A DNA stretch of 64,000 nucleotides from Aradus depressus (Eukaryota > Arthropoda > Insecta > Hemiptera > Aradidae), in the NCBI GenBank assembly GCA_963662175.1, contig OY759225.1:2232001-2296000 (forward strand). The letters run 5' to 3'. The notes beneath the pieces were generated by a model. The model did no database searches. It was given only the letters and a program-made list of their open reading frames with translations, and was not told where the DNA came from. Position numbers and translations under genes: made by a program. Below are positions 11,086-21,669 of this stretch, in pieces (within the stretch, counting starts at the first letter, position 1; each line of letters begins with the position of its first letter).

Positions 11086-11389
11086 AGCATAAATGTTAGA
11101 CTAGTTCTTTGTTTTTATTTACAGCATAAATGTATTGGAACTAGACTAATGTTTGTAGACTGATGAATATGGAAATGTATTTATGTTATTGGCAAAATGT
11201 AATACATTACATTAACCACCGCATACATTGCAGTGCTTACAGAAATACATTTCAATTAATAATATTAATAATTTCAATTTATCTTTCATTATATTGTTCA
11301 AAGGAGGACTGCAGGGGGTCATGTAGTGAGGCTGTATTCAATCTATATCAAAGGTCTATTATTAATTGAAAAAGGGATAATTGAAATGT

Positions 11390-11556
11390 TCTGTTCGGGG
11401 GGCCATGGTTTGCAGGTTCGAATCCCGTCAGGGAGTGAGTTTTATTTCGTAGATAGAACTCCCTCCCTGTGCAATGCATGTTGTAAATAATTAGATAAAC
11501 ACCATTTTTAAGAGAGATGGCTAAATATGCATCGTACATAAGGCTAAAAAAAATGT
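11390..11556 (+). mobile_element. SINE-2 copy (head deleted)
   Basis: Starts at GGGGGCCATGGTTTGC, then B-box GGTTCGAATCC, GTGAGTTTTATTTCGTAGAT, AATAATTAGATAAACACCAT and CATCGTACATAAGGC followed by A8. The sequence between the A-box region and GGTTTGC has been lost relative to the 40-kb copy. Confidence 0.75.
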
Positions 11557-11633
11557 CTGCTCCCTTTGCTTGTATATATATTTGTTATTATTTATTTCTT
11601 CAATCATTGTTATTTTCTGTTTATAGTTTATAT

Positions 11634-11905
11634 TATGAAAATGAAATGAAATGAAAAGAAATTTTATTATTCTGGGACCGAGATCCCCTAAGAATAAATA
11701 CATACAGAGTAAATGAAACAATGACATATAGTATCAGTACAAAGAAATAAAAAGATAGGTAGGTAAATAAAAATTAGTGCTACATTGGAGAAAAACTATA
11801 CAACTAAAGAAATAGATAAACAAAAGATAAACAGGAAATAAAAAAAACAGGAAAAAACATGAAATTCACAACTTCAATATATGATGAAAAAATAAATAAA
11901 TGAAA
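11634..11905 (-). mobile_element. LINE 3' UTR end with TTTCA tail, second copy
   Basis: On the minus strand it ends CCCAGAATAATAAAATTTC then TTTCATTTCATTTC. It matches the end at 10001-10060. Upstream is AT-rich UTR-like sequence without coding. Confidence 0.55.
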
Positions 11906-13276
11906 TATAATGTCAACCTGCCGGGTCCATTCAGTCCTTTTTTTGAAGTAAGTATAAACCAAACCTCATATTTTCTATTTTATTACTTAACCGGCCATAT
12001 CGTACAAGAATGCCGGACCTTCGTCTTCAATATTTTCGGAATTATTATTACTTGTTTTTTAAATTACGCTTAAGAACTATCTATTTTTTCGCCAAAACGT
12101 TACGGGACTTATTATGAGGGTTCTAAGCAGCAATAATTTATATGTATAATATTGATATAAAGAATGTTAAACATTGAAAACACCAAACTTGCCCAAAATT
12201 CAATTTTAATGGTTATACATATATAGTAACTAAACTACTTTTTCCAATAATATTGTCCCTTCTAACCTCACAAAATTGATACAATTTTGAACCTGTGTAT
12301 TCAAACAACAGATTTGGTGTACAATTTGAACTGTTTATTTGTCTACCTTCGTATATAATATTTAATGTTAGCTCATAGATAGGTAAGTACAATACATATG
12401 TAATCGTATCCGTTTTATTTACATAACGCTTTCTGTAGAACATTTAAACAAACATTTACACCAAGTAAATAATCAGAATGACGTATTTTATTTTATTTTC
12501 ATGAATTTGATTAAATGGTAATAATTCAGGACGAAATATTTAATAAATGTTTGGCACCTTTCAGTCTGTTTCAAAAATATCGGCTGCTTTCTACATAATG
12601 ACGATTCAATGTTTTAAGAGTGGTTAGTATAAACCTTCACAGATTTTACCCTAAGATTGAATTTTCACCGCACAGACAATAACTTTTTTGCATAATGGCG
12701 GAAACCATCCTAATTGCGCACCATCTTTCTTCTGATGTAAGTTGGAACGTAGGGGGCTGGTTTTTCATTTAGAAATAATTGCGGATTAAATTATTATTTT
12801 ATATAACGGTTTTAATGCAAGCAACATAAGAAGAAATAATATTTCTCTGACTATGAACCAACCATTAAATATTTGATAGACAATTGGTCATAAGAAGAAA
12901 TATTTCAGATAAAAAAAAAATATTATATTCGAAGAACAATCATTATTTTCAACTTTAATAGCCAAGATGAGCCTTGAACCGACAGACAGACAGACATACC
13001 AGGGTTGGTATTCTCATCAGACATAACTCATTATCCTAGTTTTCAAAGCTACAGAAAAATAATGTTGTTAACGTTCCTACCCGTTTGTAATTGTAAATAT
13101 TATAGGGATGGAAATTGTACAAACAAAAGAGAATTTTATCAACATTGTTTAAATTTACTTAGGAATTCAATATTCATTGTGGATATTGGAAAATGAAAAA
13201 TAGTTCTGATATATTCGAAAATTGTAATGGTTTTTCTGATAATGAGGAAAATATAAACATACAGTACATGGGAGTT
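11906..13276. other. AT-rich stretch, nothing recognised
   Basis: No motif-bearing ORF and no repeat match that I can support. A short GACA simple repeat lies near 12980-13000. Confidence 0.4.
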
Positions 13277-13516
13277 AAATAAACTTAAGCACGCCGTCCT
13301 TCGGATGGGACGATAAGCGATGGGCCCGAGCCTGTACGATGGCAGATACTTGTTAAAGACCCCTGCCCTAGGTGAATAAAAATTTAGGGTAGGCAAATTT
13401 TAGGACTCCCATAGTAGAGACGGGCTCATGTCCACCAGAGCGACGAAAGAGCGCTTTGGTAGTAGGCGATATGACCTCGTAGTTAAAGCCCGGGCATGAG
13501 TCATAAAACCTAACCT
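13277..13516 (+). mobile_element. SINE-1 copy, 5'-truncated, CCTAA-tail type
   Basis: Begins TAAATAAACTTAAGCACGCC and runs colinearly with the family: CCTTCGGATGGGACG, GACCCCTGCCCTAGGTGAAT, CGGGCTCATGTCCACCAGAG, AGTTAAAGCCCGGGCATGAG. It ends TCATAAAACCTAACC, the tail variant whose complement is GGTTAGG. Confidence 0.9.
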
Positions 13517-14289
13517 AAACATACAGTGAGGAAAACTTTTCTCTCGAAATAATGAGATAATATGGACTTATTGGCTAATCGTTGGAAAGTTAAGAAATTT
13601 CGAAAGAGAAATATTTCAGTTTTAGGGTTCAAAACGGTACCCAATGATAAATAAAGCCCCCCCCTCACATATAAGATAATGCATCTCTTTAAAGAAACTC
13701 GCCAGTGAATCACTGGCAATGTACTTCCCCAGCGCAAAATAACGAGGTTCTTGCTTCCCTCGAAAATTTCACCCCCGATATATGCATTATTTCTGCAATT
13801 ATTATTTTTAATCTCCCTTAATTTCTTTCCTACCTCTTGGCCAGTTTTGCTGCAAATCTATAGGTGTCATCTTCCAAAATTTTTTTTTTTGGTTTACAGT
13901 AATGCCTTAACATTCGATTATTCGCGGAAGTTAAAATTTGTATAATTCAACATTTGTAAAAGGGTAAGAAATTTTCTTTAAAGGAGATCAGAGAAATTTA
14001 AACCCTTCAAGAACAATTGATTCAAAAAGTTACCATGGAATACGATCCATCCCTTATTTAACTCCGTATGTTGAAGCTCTAAAGAACTGACAACAAAGTC
14101 AAATAACTAATTATTTTCTGCCTTCAACTAGCATTGATTAACTTTGTAATTAAAATTTATATATTTTTTTAAAATTTAATGAAAATTTCGTTTCTTTGAA
14201 CACTTTAGTTTCTGTCTGAAACGTAACCCCCCTTAAAGCATAGATTCGACATATTCGCGGGTTTTGTGGACCCTAAACTCCGCCATTTT
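13517..14289. other. AT-rich stretch, nothing recognised
   Basis: Open frames at 13510-13737 and 13751-13945 are short and unmotivated. CTTCCCCAGCGC near 13726 and nearby pieces look like worn family R. Confidence 0.4.
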
Positions 14290-14400
14290 AAGGGTTGGTA
14301 TTTTGGAAAACATGAAATTCTCGTGATAACTCAAAATCAGATTTATGGCCGATTATATAACTTTCCCTATACTTCGTAAAGTTGGGAAAGTAAAAACACA
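14290..14400 (-). repeat. Family R block
   Basis: Landmarks in minus-copy order: GGAAAACATGAAATTCTCGT, GCCGATTATATAACTTTCCC and TATACTTCGTAAAGTTGGG. These recur in nearly every family R block (for example 54660-54770). Confidence 0.7.
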
Positions 14401-14996
14401 GATTTAACCATTAACTCATGAAGTTGTAATTGCATTTTTTTAAATTTATTTGTTTTAAGTTGAGAAAAGGTGATAGCAGGAGTTCGAATCCTTCTCAGAT
14501 AATTAAACAAACAAACGATGATTTTTTTTCAAGGTTTATGGGGCAGTTTGTTTAATGATTACATCTTATATCTTTATAGTACTTTAACTACACGAATAGT
14601 TTGTTTTTCTCTACAAATATTTGTTTGTTTGTTTTCTTATTTTTTCTTAATGTTGCTTCCTTCTACAGTAGGGCGAGTAACGGTGGAATATTTTTTGACA
14701 AAAACATTTATCGGTTAGCCTACGGGGAGAACAGTGGATTAAGGATGTGGATTACTCAGTAAATGGATTACTCAATACGAGTACATGAGCCATCATGAGA
14801 AAAATGAGGCACCTTTATTTTCTTAAAAAATACATATTTTAAGAGTTAGAACAACATTTTTTGAACCAAAAAATAAATATTTATAATAATAAGATGTTGA
14901 TATAATATAATTTAAACAGAAATAAAAATAAAAAACAATTTAAAACTTAAACAGCTGATTGGTTGATATGGCAGCTATTACAGCTCTACATAATAT
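14401..14996. other. No gene recognised
   Basis: AT-rich. A lone B-box-like AGTTCGAATCC at 14481-14491 could be a scrap of a tRNA-derived repeat. A frame at 14518-14718 is low complexity. Confidence 0.4.
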
Positions 14997-15053
14997 GAAA
15001 CTTATTAAAAGAATGCCTAGAATATTATTCTAGGCATTCTTTTAATAAGTTTC
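14997..15053. repeat. Perfect 27-bp-arm hairpin at the Tc1 remnant's end
   Basis: Left arm 14997-15023 and right arm 15027-15053 are exact inverse complements around ATT. The right arm, on the minus strand, encodes part of the Tc1 transposase C-terminus (KLIKRMPRI), so the left arm is an inverted duplicate of transposase-coding sequence. Confidence 0.9.
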
Positions 15054-15720
15054 TCCAATTTTTCTGCAGACATTTTTTTCCATTCACCCTGTAAAATACT
15101 CCAGAGATCCCGTTTGTCAGTTGGGCTAACCTTCTCACATTCCTATTCAACTCATCCCATAAAATCACGATTGGGTTAAGGATGGGAGACTGTGGTGGCC
15201 AAATCATTATGTTTATTTTTTCCTGTTGAACTGGATGTTCAAGAAAGCTCTTGCATAGCTTAGTGGAATGTTTTGGATCATTGTCCTGCTTGAACACGAA
15301 CATTTCTTCATTATTATAATTATTTTTTCACCAGAAGGAATTGCATTCTCCTCCAGGATTTTTTTATATTGTTTTTTAATGATTCCTTCAATTTTGACTA
15401 AGTTCCCAATAAAACACCCCCAAACCATTACAGAGCCATCACCAAACTTAATCGTAAGCATGATACAATAATTTTTTTGTCGCTCACCTGATATTCTTCG
15501 AACAAATGTTCGCCTCCAAGAAACAAAAATCTAAAATTTGGACTCGTCAATCCATAAGCCTATATATCTTGTTTTTTCAGACCACTCTCCCCTCCCCTCA
15601 AATTCATTTCAATCTGGTATCTGGTATTCTCATTAAGAAAGTCACTCTCAGAATTATGGCATACAATGAAATAAAGAAAGCCGCTGATGCCAACACTTTA
15701 CTTTATTGTACTCGATAATG
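15027..15720 (-). pseudogene. Tc1-like transposase remnant
   Basis: Minus-strand reading gives blocks of a Tc1-family DDE transposase: FGDGSVMVWGCF (about 15443-15408), ILEENAIPSGEK (about 15350-15315), then after a frameshift FVFKQDNDPKHSTKLCKSF with the second catalytic Asp in the DNDPKH block, INIMIWPPQSPILNPI, LWDELNRNVRRL with the final acidic position, and KLEKLIKRMPRI. About 15500-15720 resembles the preceding SDESKFRF-type region but is badly frameshifted. N-terminal paired-like HTH and terminal repeats were not found. Dead copy. Confidence 0.85.
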
Positions 15721-15844
15721 CCATTATGAAATGAGGGAGACAAGAATTTGAGACGGATCTGTAAAAATGTGGTGAGCATAAAAAAGTCATACAAATTAAA
15801 TAATTCTCTTTTGTTCTCAGAAGTCAGTTTATTCATTTGAAGGT

Positions 15845-16075
15845 AAAATATGGCGTTCAAATTCATTTTAGAGCTCTTAAAAACTGTATAAATCAAAATT
15901 TAGTAGACGACCAGCTGTAATTTAGTAGATGACCAGCTGTAATTTAGTAGATGACCAGCTGTAATTTAGTAGATGACCAGCTGTAATTTAGTAGATGACC
16001 AGCTGTAATTTCTGCATATTTAACTTAATTATTTATTATTAATTTTACATTTATTTAATTTTACATTTTATTCAA
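15845..16075. repeat. Segment related to the 26.4-29.1 kb element
   Basis: AAATCAAAATTTAGTAGACG, ACCAGCTGTAATTTCTGCA and TTATTTATTATTAATTTTAC align with 28568-28650 of that element. This copy differs by carrying the 22-bp array annotated separately. Confidence 0.55.
15899..16008. repeat. 22-bp minisatellite
   Basis: Five tandem copies of TTTAGTAGATGACCAGCTGT plus AA, starting at 15899, 15921, 15943, 15965 and 15987. The first unit has GACG in place of GATG. A homologous locus near 28575 has a single unit. Confidence 0.92.
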
Positions 16076-16219
16076 ATTATCACAAATCGTAGAATTCACT
16101 TCCTGGCTACCCAGATTTTTGTTGCGGAACGTCATTAATATTGTTGTGAATGTTAAGAAATCGCCGGTAGTCATTTTGTAAATAGCTTCATCCTGAAGAG
16201 AACGACATATTGTTCGTTC

Positions 16220-16483
16220 ACGTATCGTCACCTTAATACTACAACTAGACATCTCGAAATTATTAGTTTTGAGAAAAACGCAATTTTTTTTTTTTTTTAA
16301 TCAGCCCGTTGTAGAATGACCCAAATTGAACTACTGACATTTTTACATAATTTCTTAACATATTTTCTTAGAGTTGTCTACTTCGAGTACAACAAAGAAA
16401 CCTGCAAAATACAACTAATGGTACAATTATCCCATACATGTCGATTTTCGAGATATCTAGTTGTAGTATTACGGTGACGATAT
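16220..16483. repeat. Inverted repeat pair (~39-bp arms)
   Basis: CGTATCGTCACCTTAATACT continuing into ACAACTAGACATCTCGAAAT at 16220-16259 is the inverse of 16445-16483 (TTTCGAGATATCTAGTTGTA then GTATTACGGTGACGATATG), with about four mismatches. The loop is 185 bp without ORF. Probably a small fold-back or MITE. Confidence 0.65.
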
Positions 16484-16659
16484 GTCCAATAGAATCGTCG
16501 GCATCCTTTGCAGACGCTTAAACAATAGGAAACGTTGAATTGTTGGAATCGGCCATTAGGACCTACAAAACTTCAGTTGATTAATTCGAGCTGGGGAAGT
16601 ACATTCCCGGTGATATTATTCGATGAATTTTTCAACATTCACGTCTGACCACCATTACA

Positions 16660-17003
16660 GTAAAATGGCTGAAATATTACAATCAAACTTCATATTAAGG
16701 TCCAAGCTGCCTACTCTAAGTAAGATGGCTGAAATATTACAATCAAACTTCATATTAAGGTCCAACCTGCCTACTCTAAGTAAGATGGCTGAAATATTAC
16801 AATCAAACTTCATATTAAGGTCCAAGCTGCCTACTCTAAGTAAGATGGCTGAAATATTACAATCAAACTTCATATTAAGGTCCAAGCTGCCTACTCTAAG
16901 TAAGATGGCTGAAATATTACAATCAAACTTCATATTAAGGTCCAAGCTGCCTACTATAAGTAAGATGGCTGAAATATTACAATCAAACTTCATGCTATGA
17001 ACC
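16660..17003. repeat. 60-bp minisatellite, open on both strands
   Basis: About 5.7 units of 60 bp, each with AAGATGGCTGAAATATTACA, ATCAAACTTCATATTAAGG and CCTACTCTAAGT. Units differ by one or two substitutions (for example AAGCTG/AACCTG). Because 60 is divisible by 3, + (MAEILQSNFILRSKLPTLSK) and - (MKFDCNISAILLRVGSLDLN) frames both stay open. No promoter, splice or family evidence supports coding. Confidence 0.92.
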
Positions 17004-17043
17004 TGCCTACTCGTATTTTTATGCGAGTATGATTTCAAAACGA

Positions 17044-17060
17044 GGGGGGGGGGGGGGGGG
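17044..17060. repeat. G17 homopolymer tract
   Basis: Seventeen consecutive G at the left edge of a family R block; one of many such tracts. Confidence 0.9.
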
Positions 17061-17099
17061 ACCTGAAGACAAGATCGAATAAAAAAATGTATTTCCAAT

Positions 17100-18136
17100 T
17101 TTCCAAGATTTTCTTTGTCTCATGAGGTGGAAAAAAGAAGGTTTTTGGTTTTTCCTTCAAATTTAGCGTTTTTTCTTTGAGGGGCTCTGTTGAGAAGTGG
17201 CCCCCTGCCGGAGGACACACATACAGACAGATCGATAGCCGACTGTCACACCCCGCTATTAATCCAGAGAGAGCACCTGCGCTTATCTCTCCCCCCACCC
17301 CCCCTCCATCTTTCTCCCACTTTCTCCCCTCTTTCTCGCCCCACTTTCTCCCTCTCTTTCTCTCTTCTCCTTTTTCAACGTTACCTCTCTCTCTTTACAG
17401 GTTTGTGGTTGACGGGACGGAGGGAAGGGATTTTTTTTTTTTTTTCTTTTATTTCATTTTCCTTTTTTTATTCTCGCTTTTCATTTTTCTATTGTCAAAA
17501 GAGTAACAAGCAAGTATGTCCGCCATTGATGGCTGGTATTTCTAAATTAAGAAAGAAAAAAAAAGTCGGTGAATCACCGGGCAATGTACTTCCCCAGTTC
17601 GCACTCTCCCTCTTTTACCAATTTAGCATAGATACCATTGGCAGTTATTGCGCTCTTTTATATTTGCATCTCTCGCGCCTCTCCTGACCGATAACGCTGA
17701 AAAACAGTAGGTGTCGCCTTACGGAATTTTGGATCAACAAAGTTTCGTATAGATAGATACATTCAATACCTGGACAGTTATTAGAGTTTTTGAGTTGAAA
17801 CCCCCTCCCATTACCCTCCCTTCCCATTGACTGATATTGCTGAAAATTAGTGGAGGTTTTTTTTTTCATTATCATTATGTGAAATTTTCAGAATATTTTT
17901 AGTTGACCCCTACCCCTCCCGTAATCCCCTCTCTTCCTTCAAGCGATTTAGCTGAAAATCAATATACGTCGTCCACATAGGGTTCTGGTTACACATATAA
18001 AATTTCGTGTCGATAGATTCATTACATTCATAGACACACAGACCGAGAAACTGCCGTCCGATCGATATTTATTGCATACGCTGCCTAAACCGTGTCGTCC
18101 TCTTAGTTTTTTTGGATACAAATATAAAATTTCGTG
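17100..18136 (-). repeat. Family R, several concatenated blocks
   Basis: Contains repeated family R landmarks: GGTGAATCACCGGGCAATGT then ACTTCCCCAG (17567-17597), GATAACGCTGAAAAACAGTA, ATAGATAGATACATTC, TGACCCCTACCCCTCCC, AAATTTCGTGTCGATAGATT (18000-18019) and AAATTTCGTG (18127). The C/T-rich stretch 17290-17400 is low complexity. Long frames here are repeat products. Confidence 0.7.
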
Positions 18137-19397
18137 TAAATACATCAAATATAAAATATACGGAATAATTTAAAAGAGCATTATCGCAATCAGTTCAGGG
18201 AGGAAATTAAAAACTCAGACGGGTACTTGCTAAGTAGGGAACTGGAGTTCCACGATTCAGTTATTAGTTACTTACAGAGTGACCTACCATTGTCAAATAT
18301 TAGATTAATAATTAAACTTAGAGGTGAACTGTTGCCTCTAAGCTTAGGGTGGCCGTTATTTCTAAAAAGTTCGAGTTTTATTGCTCTCAACCCAAAATCC
18401 GGTTTACAATATCGAAAAAACAATCCCTGAATTTTTTCAGATTTTTTAAATTGAATTTACCCGAATCTAATAGAGGTTAAAGTTTAACATGCGTTTTAAA
18501 TGGGGTTTTGGAGCAGTCGCGGACTTTCGAGCGTAATGTTCAGTATTTAAGTTCTAAAAGTTTGATAATTGGTATATTTATGTTTTTGGGGTCGCGGGAC
18601 TCGAATCTAGTGTCAGAATTTAATTTTTGACAGTTATTATTTTTGTAAAATATCAATTCATGACAGTTTTTGGACAGCTAAAACTGTCAAAAATTAAATT
18701 CTGACACTAGATTCGAGTTCCGCGACCCCAAAAACATAAATATACCAATTATCAAACTTTTAGAACTTAAATACTGAACATTACGCTCGAAAGTCCGCGA
18801 CTGCTCCAAAACCCCATTTAAAACGCATGTTAAACTTTAACCTCTATTAGATTCGGGTAAATTCAATTTAAAAAATCTGAAAAAATTCAGGGATTGTTTT
18901 TTCGATATTGTAAACCGGATTTTGGGTATCATTTATGGTATTATTTGACCTATCTATCAATATATGGACTTTGTATGCCCAATGTGTTACAGCCCCTGTA
19001 AAGAAGGTCTGTATCACTGCCTCATTACCTGCCCCAAATATGATGATTAAAAAAAATAAAATATTTAAAAACAACATAGATACTTCATTTATGTTGGAAT
19101 TATTAAATGGTAAAGATTGGCAACTACTGGAAATTATTGCAAAAAGGCTTACGATTTCAGAAACTGTGAATTAAATAAATAAATAAATAGGAACAAATAT
19201 ATATTTATTATTTGTATTTTAGAAAGAAAAATTTGTTGTTAATAAGTTTATAAGATAATATTATTTATGTAAACCTAGACTCCTCAAGACGGCTTAGGCC
19301 ATTGAGTTTGTCTTCATAAAAGGTCACATTATTGTATATATGTTTTGTATGTAATTTTCTATTATGTTAATTGAATAAAGACTTTATTACTACTACA
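18137..19397 (+). mobile_element. 5'-truncated LINE with 12-bp TSD, split by a palindrome
   Basis: A LINE 3' portion inserted in family R. AAAATTTCGTGT occurs just before (ending about 18136) and just after (19398-19409), a probable 12-bp target duplication. Coding before the palindrome reads SRELEFHDSVISYLQSDLPL then SNIRLIIKLRGELLPLSLGW (about 18226-18350). After it comes a zinc knuckle, CPMCYSPCKEGLYHCLITC (about 18975-19031), matching C-X2-C-X9-H-X4-C, then frameshifted LLNGKDWQLLEIIAKRL. The UTR ends AATAAAGACTTTATTACTAC with no long poly-A. Clade unknown; the knuckle is typical of LINE ORF2 C-termini. Confidence 0.7.
18390..18927. repeat. 538-bp near-perfect palindrome (246-bp arms)
   Basis: Left arm 18390-18635 and right arm 18682-18927 are inverse complements of equal length, with one mismatch seen (GCGGGACTCG versus GCGGAACTCG) and a 46-bp spacer. 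Arm ends are ACCCAAAATCC and GGATTTTGGGT. It interrupts LINE coding sequence. No ORF. It could be a fold-back transposon or a product of hairpin-templated repair; no target duplication was clear. Confidence 0.95.
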
Positions 19398-19515
19398 AAA
19401 TTTCGTGTCGATACATTTATTCTATCGGGAGTTCTCAAGTTCACACACACACAGGCAGCCTTCTTCTTCACCATCGAACTTCTGACCGATTACATAACTT
19501 CCCCTATACTTCGTA
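19398..19515 (-). repeat. Family R block (right flank of the LINE)
   Basis: AAAATTTCGTGTCGATACAT, TTATTCTATCGGGAGTTCTC, CATCGAACTTCTGACCGATT and ACATAACTTCCCCTATACTT. This is the continuation of the block broken at 18136. Confidence 0.8.
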
Positions 19516-19839
19516 TAGAATAAAATTATATAATTGAAAAAAATAGAAATAAGAGTATGAAATATAAATATATATCAAAATACAATATTAATAAATTAAT
19601 AAATAAATAATGAGGAGCTTTTATTAAAACGTCAAACTCTATAAATGAAATAATTAATTTGTTAAAAATATATACTCATTAAAGGATTATATTTATCATT
19701 ATTATTTATGGTTATTTCGGTCGATTTATTTATTTATTTATTGAAAACTTAAATCGGTTTTGGTAATTGAATACAATAAAAGTTAGGTTAAAACCGATGA
19801 AAAGATAAACTGAAAATAACTGATTAACCGAAGCATAAA
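19516..19839. other. AT-rich stretch, nothing recognised
   Basis: Dominated by A and T with ATTT/AAAT simple repeats. Nothing supportable. Confidence 0.4.
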
Positions 19840-20050
19840 AAGTCGGTGAATCACGAGAATAAATCAATAAAGTTTTCGCTCTCCCTCCAAAGCCAATTGA
19901 CTGTTTGGACTAATCTTTGACTTACATGATGGCCTCCTGAATTTTCTTAATTTAAGTTATTGGAATTTTTAGTTGAGCCCCTCTGATCCCATTTTCTCTG
20001 ATTTCGGTGAAAATTGATAGGTGTCGTCCTTATATTGTGATGTATAAAAA
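19840..20050 (-). repeat. Family R block
   Basis: AAGTCGGTGAATCACGAG, TTTTCGCTCTCCCTCCAAAG, TTTTTAGTTGAGCCCCTC and GATTTCGGTGAAAATTGATA with GGTGTCGTCC. The CACTGGCAATGTACTTCCCC core is mutated here. Confidence 0.7.
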
Positions 20051-20129
20051 TAATACACACATTAAATTATTAATAATAAAAAAAATTAATTATATTTATT
20101 TTTCTACAAAAAGAAACTAAATTAGTAAA

Positions 20130-20517
20130 TCATAAAGCTGAAAATGGCTGTGCGTTGTACCGCTATACTCAGGAACGGCTTGATGGATTTGATTAATTTT
20201 TTTTTTAATTTGTTCGTCATCGTCTGTGGAAGGTTATAGGCGTATTAGTACCTCAATATCTGGTCCATCCCAGCATCCACCCACGCAATCTTTGTAACTC
20301 AAAAACCACTGCAATGATTAATGAGGAATCTTTTTGAATAGATAAGTTTTAGCTCCAAAGCTAGCGTTACTACAGTTGAAGGACTATAAGCCTTATTCCG
20401 TATGAATAATTGAAAATTATAACATCATGAATGTACTGTCGAGGAACTGAATAGCCTTATAGGAGATATTGGGAGAAAAGTCAAAGTTCCCCGGGCAACG
20501 CCGGGTATTACTGCTAG
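20130..20517 (+). mobile_element. Non-autonomous Helitron, short copy
   Basis: Starts TCATAAAGCTGAAAATGG after a host A. It ends with the hairpin CCCGGGCAACGCCGGG, a short spacer and CTAG at 20514-20517, followed by a host T. A 5' TC, 3' hairpin plus CTAG, A/T insertion and no target duplication are the Helitron hallmarks. It lacks the internal duplication of the 40-kb and 48-kb copies (388 versus about 525 bp). No Rep/helicase coding. Confidence 0.85.
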
Positions 20518-20549
20518 TAAATAATAAGAGACCATTTCTTTTAAAACAA

Positions 20550-20790
20550 ATATTTTTTTTTTTGTATTTATTTATCTTAAGCCACAACTATGCAAAAAAT
20601 GCACAACCAGCGGCTGGGCTGACATGAGGTACTATACAAAAATAATAAAAATAAAATAAAATAATGAAAATAAATATGACATGAAAGGCTTGAGAGAGGA
20701 AAAACACCCAGCGGTGAACCCTCATGACATCACTTCATACCAGGAGATCTCTATGCCAAACTCTCTTTAATCTTCTTGGGGCATTGTGGG
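20550..20790 (-). mobile_element. Possible retroposed 3' end with A-rich tail
   Basis: On the minus strand a mixed-composition stretch (CCAGCCGCTGGTTGTGC, GCATAGTTGTGGC) runs into TTAAGATAAATAAATAC and then A-rich sequence, which looks like a 3' UTR and tail. No coding is visible, so LINE versus other retroposed transcript is open. Confidence 0.35.
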
Positions 20791-20869
20791 GTAAATTTGT
20801 ACTTAAGATGTTGCCAACTTCCAGATTGGTGTGTAACTAAATTTGGGTGTAGAAACGTTGATATAAATG

Positions 20870-21170
20870 TTTATTGCTTGTGTCTTTAGATGTGACGTTC
20901 AAGAACAAACAATCGTAAAAAACAAAACACGGCCATCAGCTGTTTTTTAGTGTGTGGAGAGACGAGTCGAGGCCTGGTTCAATGGAGACGGTCTGAGTGA
21001 AGATAGAAAGTTGTGTTAAGGCTTAAGATGTGATGAACTGAATAGAAGTGAATTGACGGTGAAATTGATCCGCAAAGAATGTAGGTACTGTTGTTTGTTT
21101 ATATGTACAGGAAATATAACTTAAATTTAAAAAATGGCCAAAATATAAAACAAAAAAAGGCACATGACTC
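20870..21170 (+). repeat. Segment related to the 26.4-29.1 kb element
   Basis: Diverged match to 27950-28200: ATCAGCTGTTTT, GAGTGAAGATAGAAA versus GAGTGAGAGATCTAGAAA, TTAAGATGTGATGAACTG versus TTAAGATGTAGTGAACCAG, and GCCAAAATATAAAACA. No TIR nearby. Confidence 0.5.
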
Positions 21171-21669
21171 GGCTATCGATACCAGAACCACGTCGACAAT
21201 CGATTCGGCAACCCAGAACCACGTTGAGATGATTCAAGTTGTCATTACGAACTAAACCAAAAATAATAGAATATATGAATAGTAGGCGAATTGAAGATAT
21301 TGAAGTCTTTTTTAGTATTATGCAATTTTTTTTTTACATTTTCGAACTAACCATGTGAAAAATGTCAATCAAATTAGTATAGGAATTGTTGAGTTTTACA
21401 TTCGATTTTGTGGAGAATTGAATGTATAATTGGTATTGTTAACAAATGAATAATTTATTTTTGCCAGTAGGTCATTTCTTGTATTCATTGTTGATCTAGT
21501 ATTCTAGATCCCAGGTCATTACCATTATGGAGTGGAACGTTTCATTTTTTAACCTTAATAGCCGAACATAATATTACATAATCGATTTTTTAATTGAGTA
21601 TTGATTTAAATCTGTTCACTTTCATTCAAATTTATTGCGGGTGTTTTGTGTTCAAAAATAGTTTTCTTA

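Noticed and set aside
15899..16008. CRISPR-like array
   Set aside because: The 22-bp units are contiguous with no spacers, and the genome is eukaryotic.
17177..17687. 165-aa and 109-aa + frames
   Set aside because: They run through C/T-rich low-complexity DNA of family R (poly-Pro/Ser/Phe); no motif.
18390..18927. Assembly fold-over artefact
   Set aside because: Not fully excluded, but the 46-bp asymmetric spacer, the arm mismatch and the abrupt ends inside a continuing LINE favour a real insertion.
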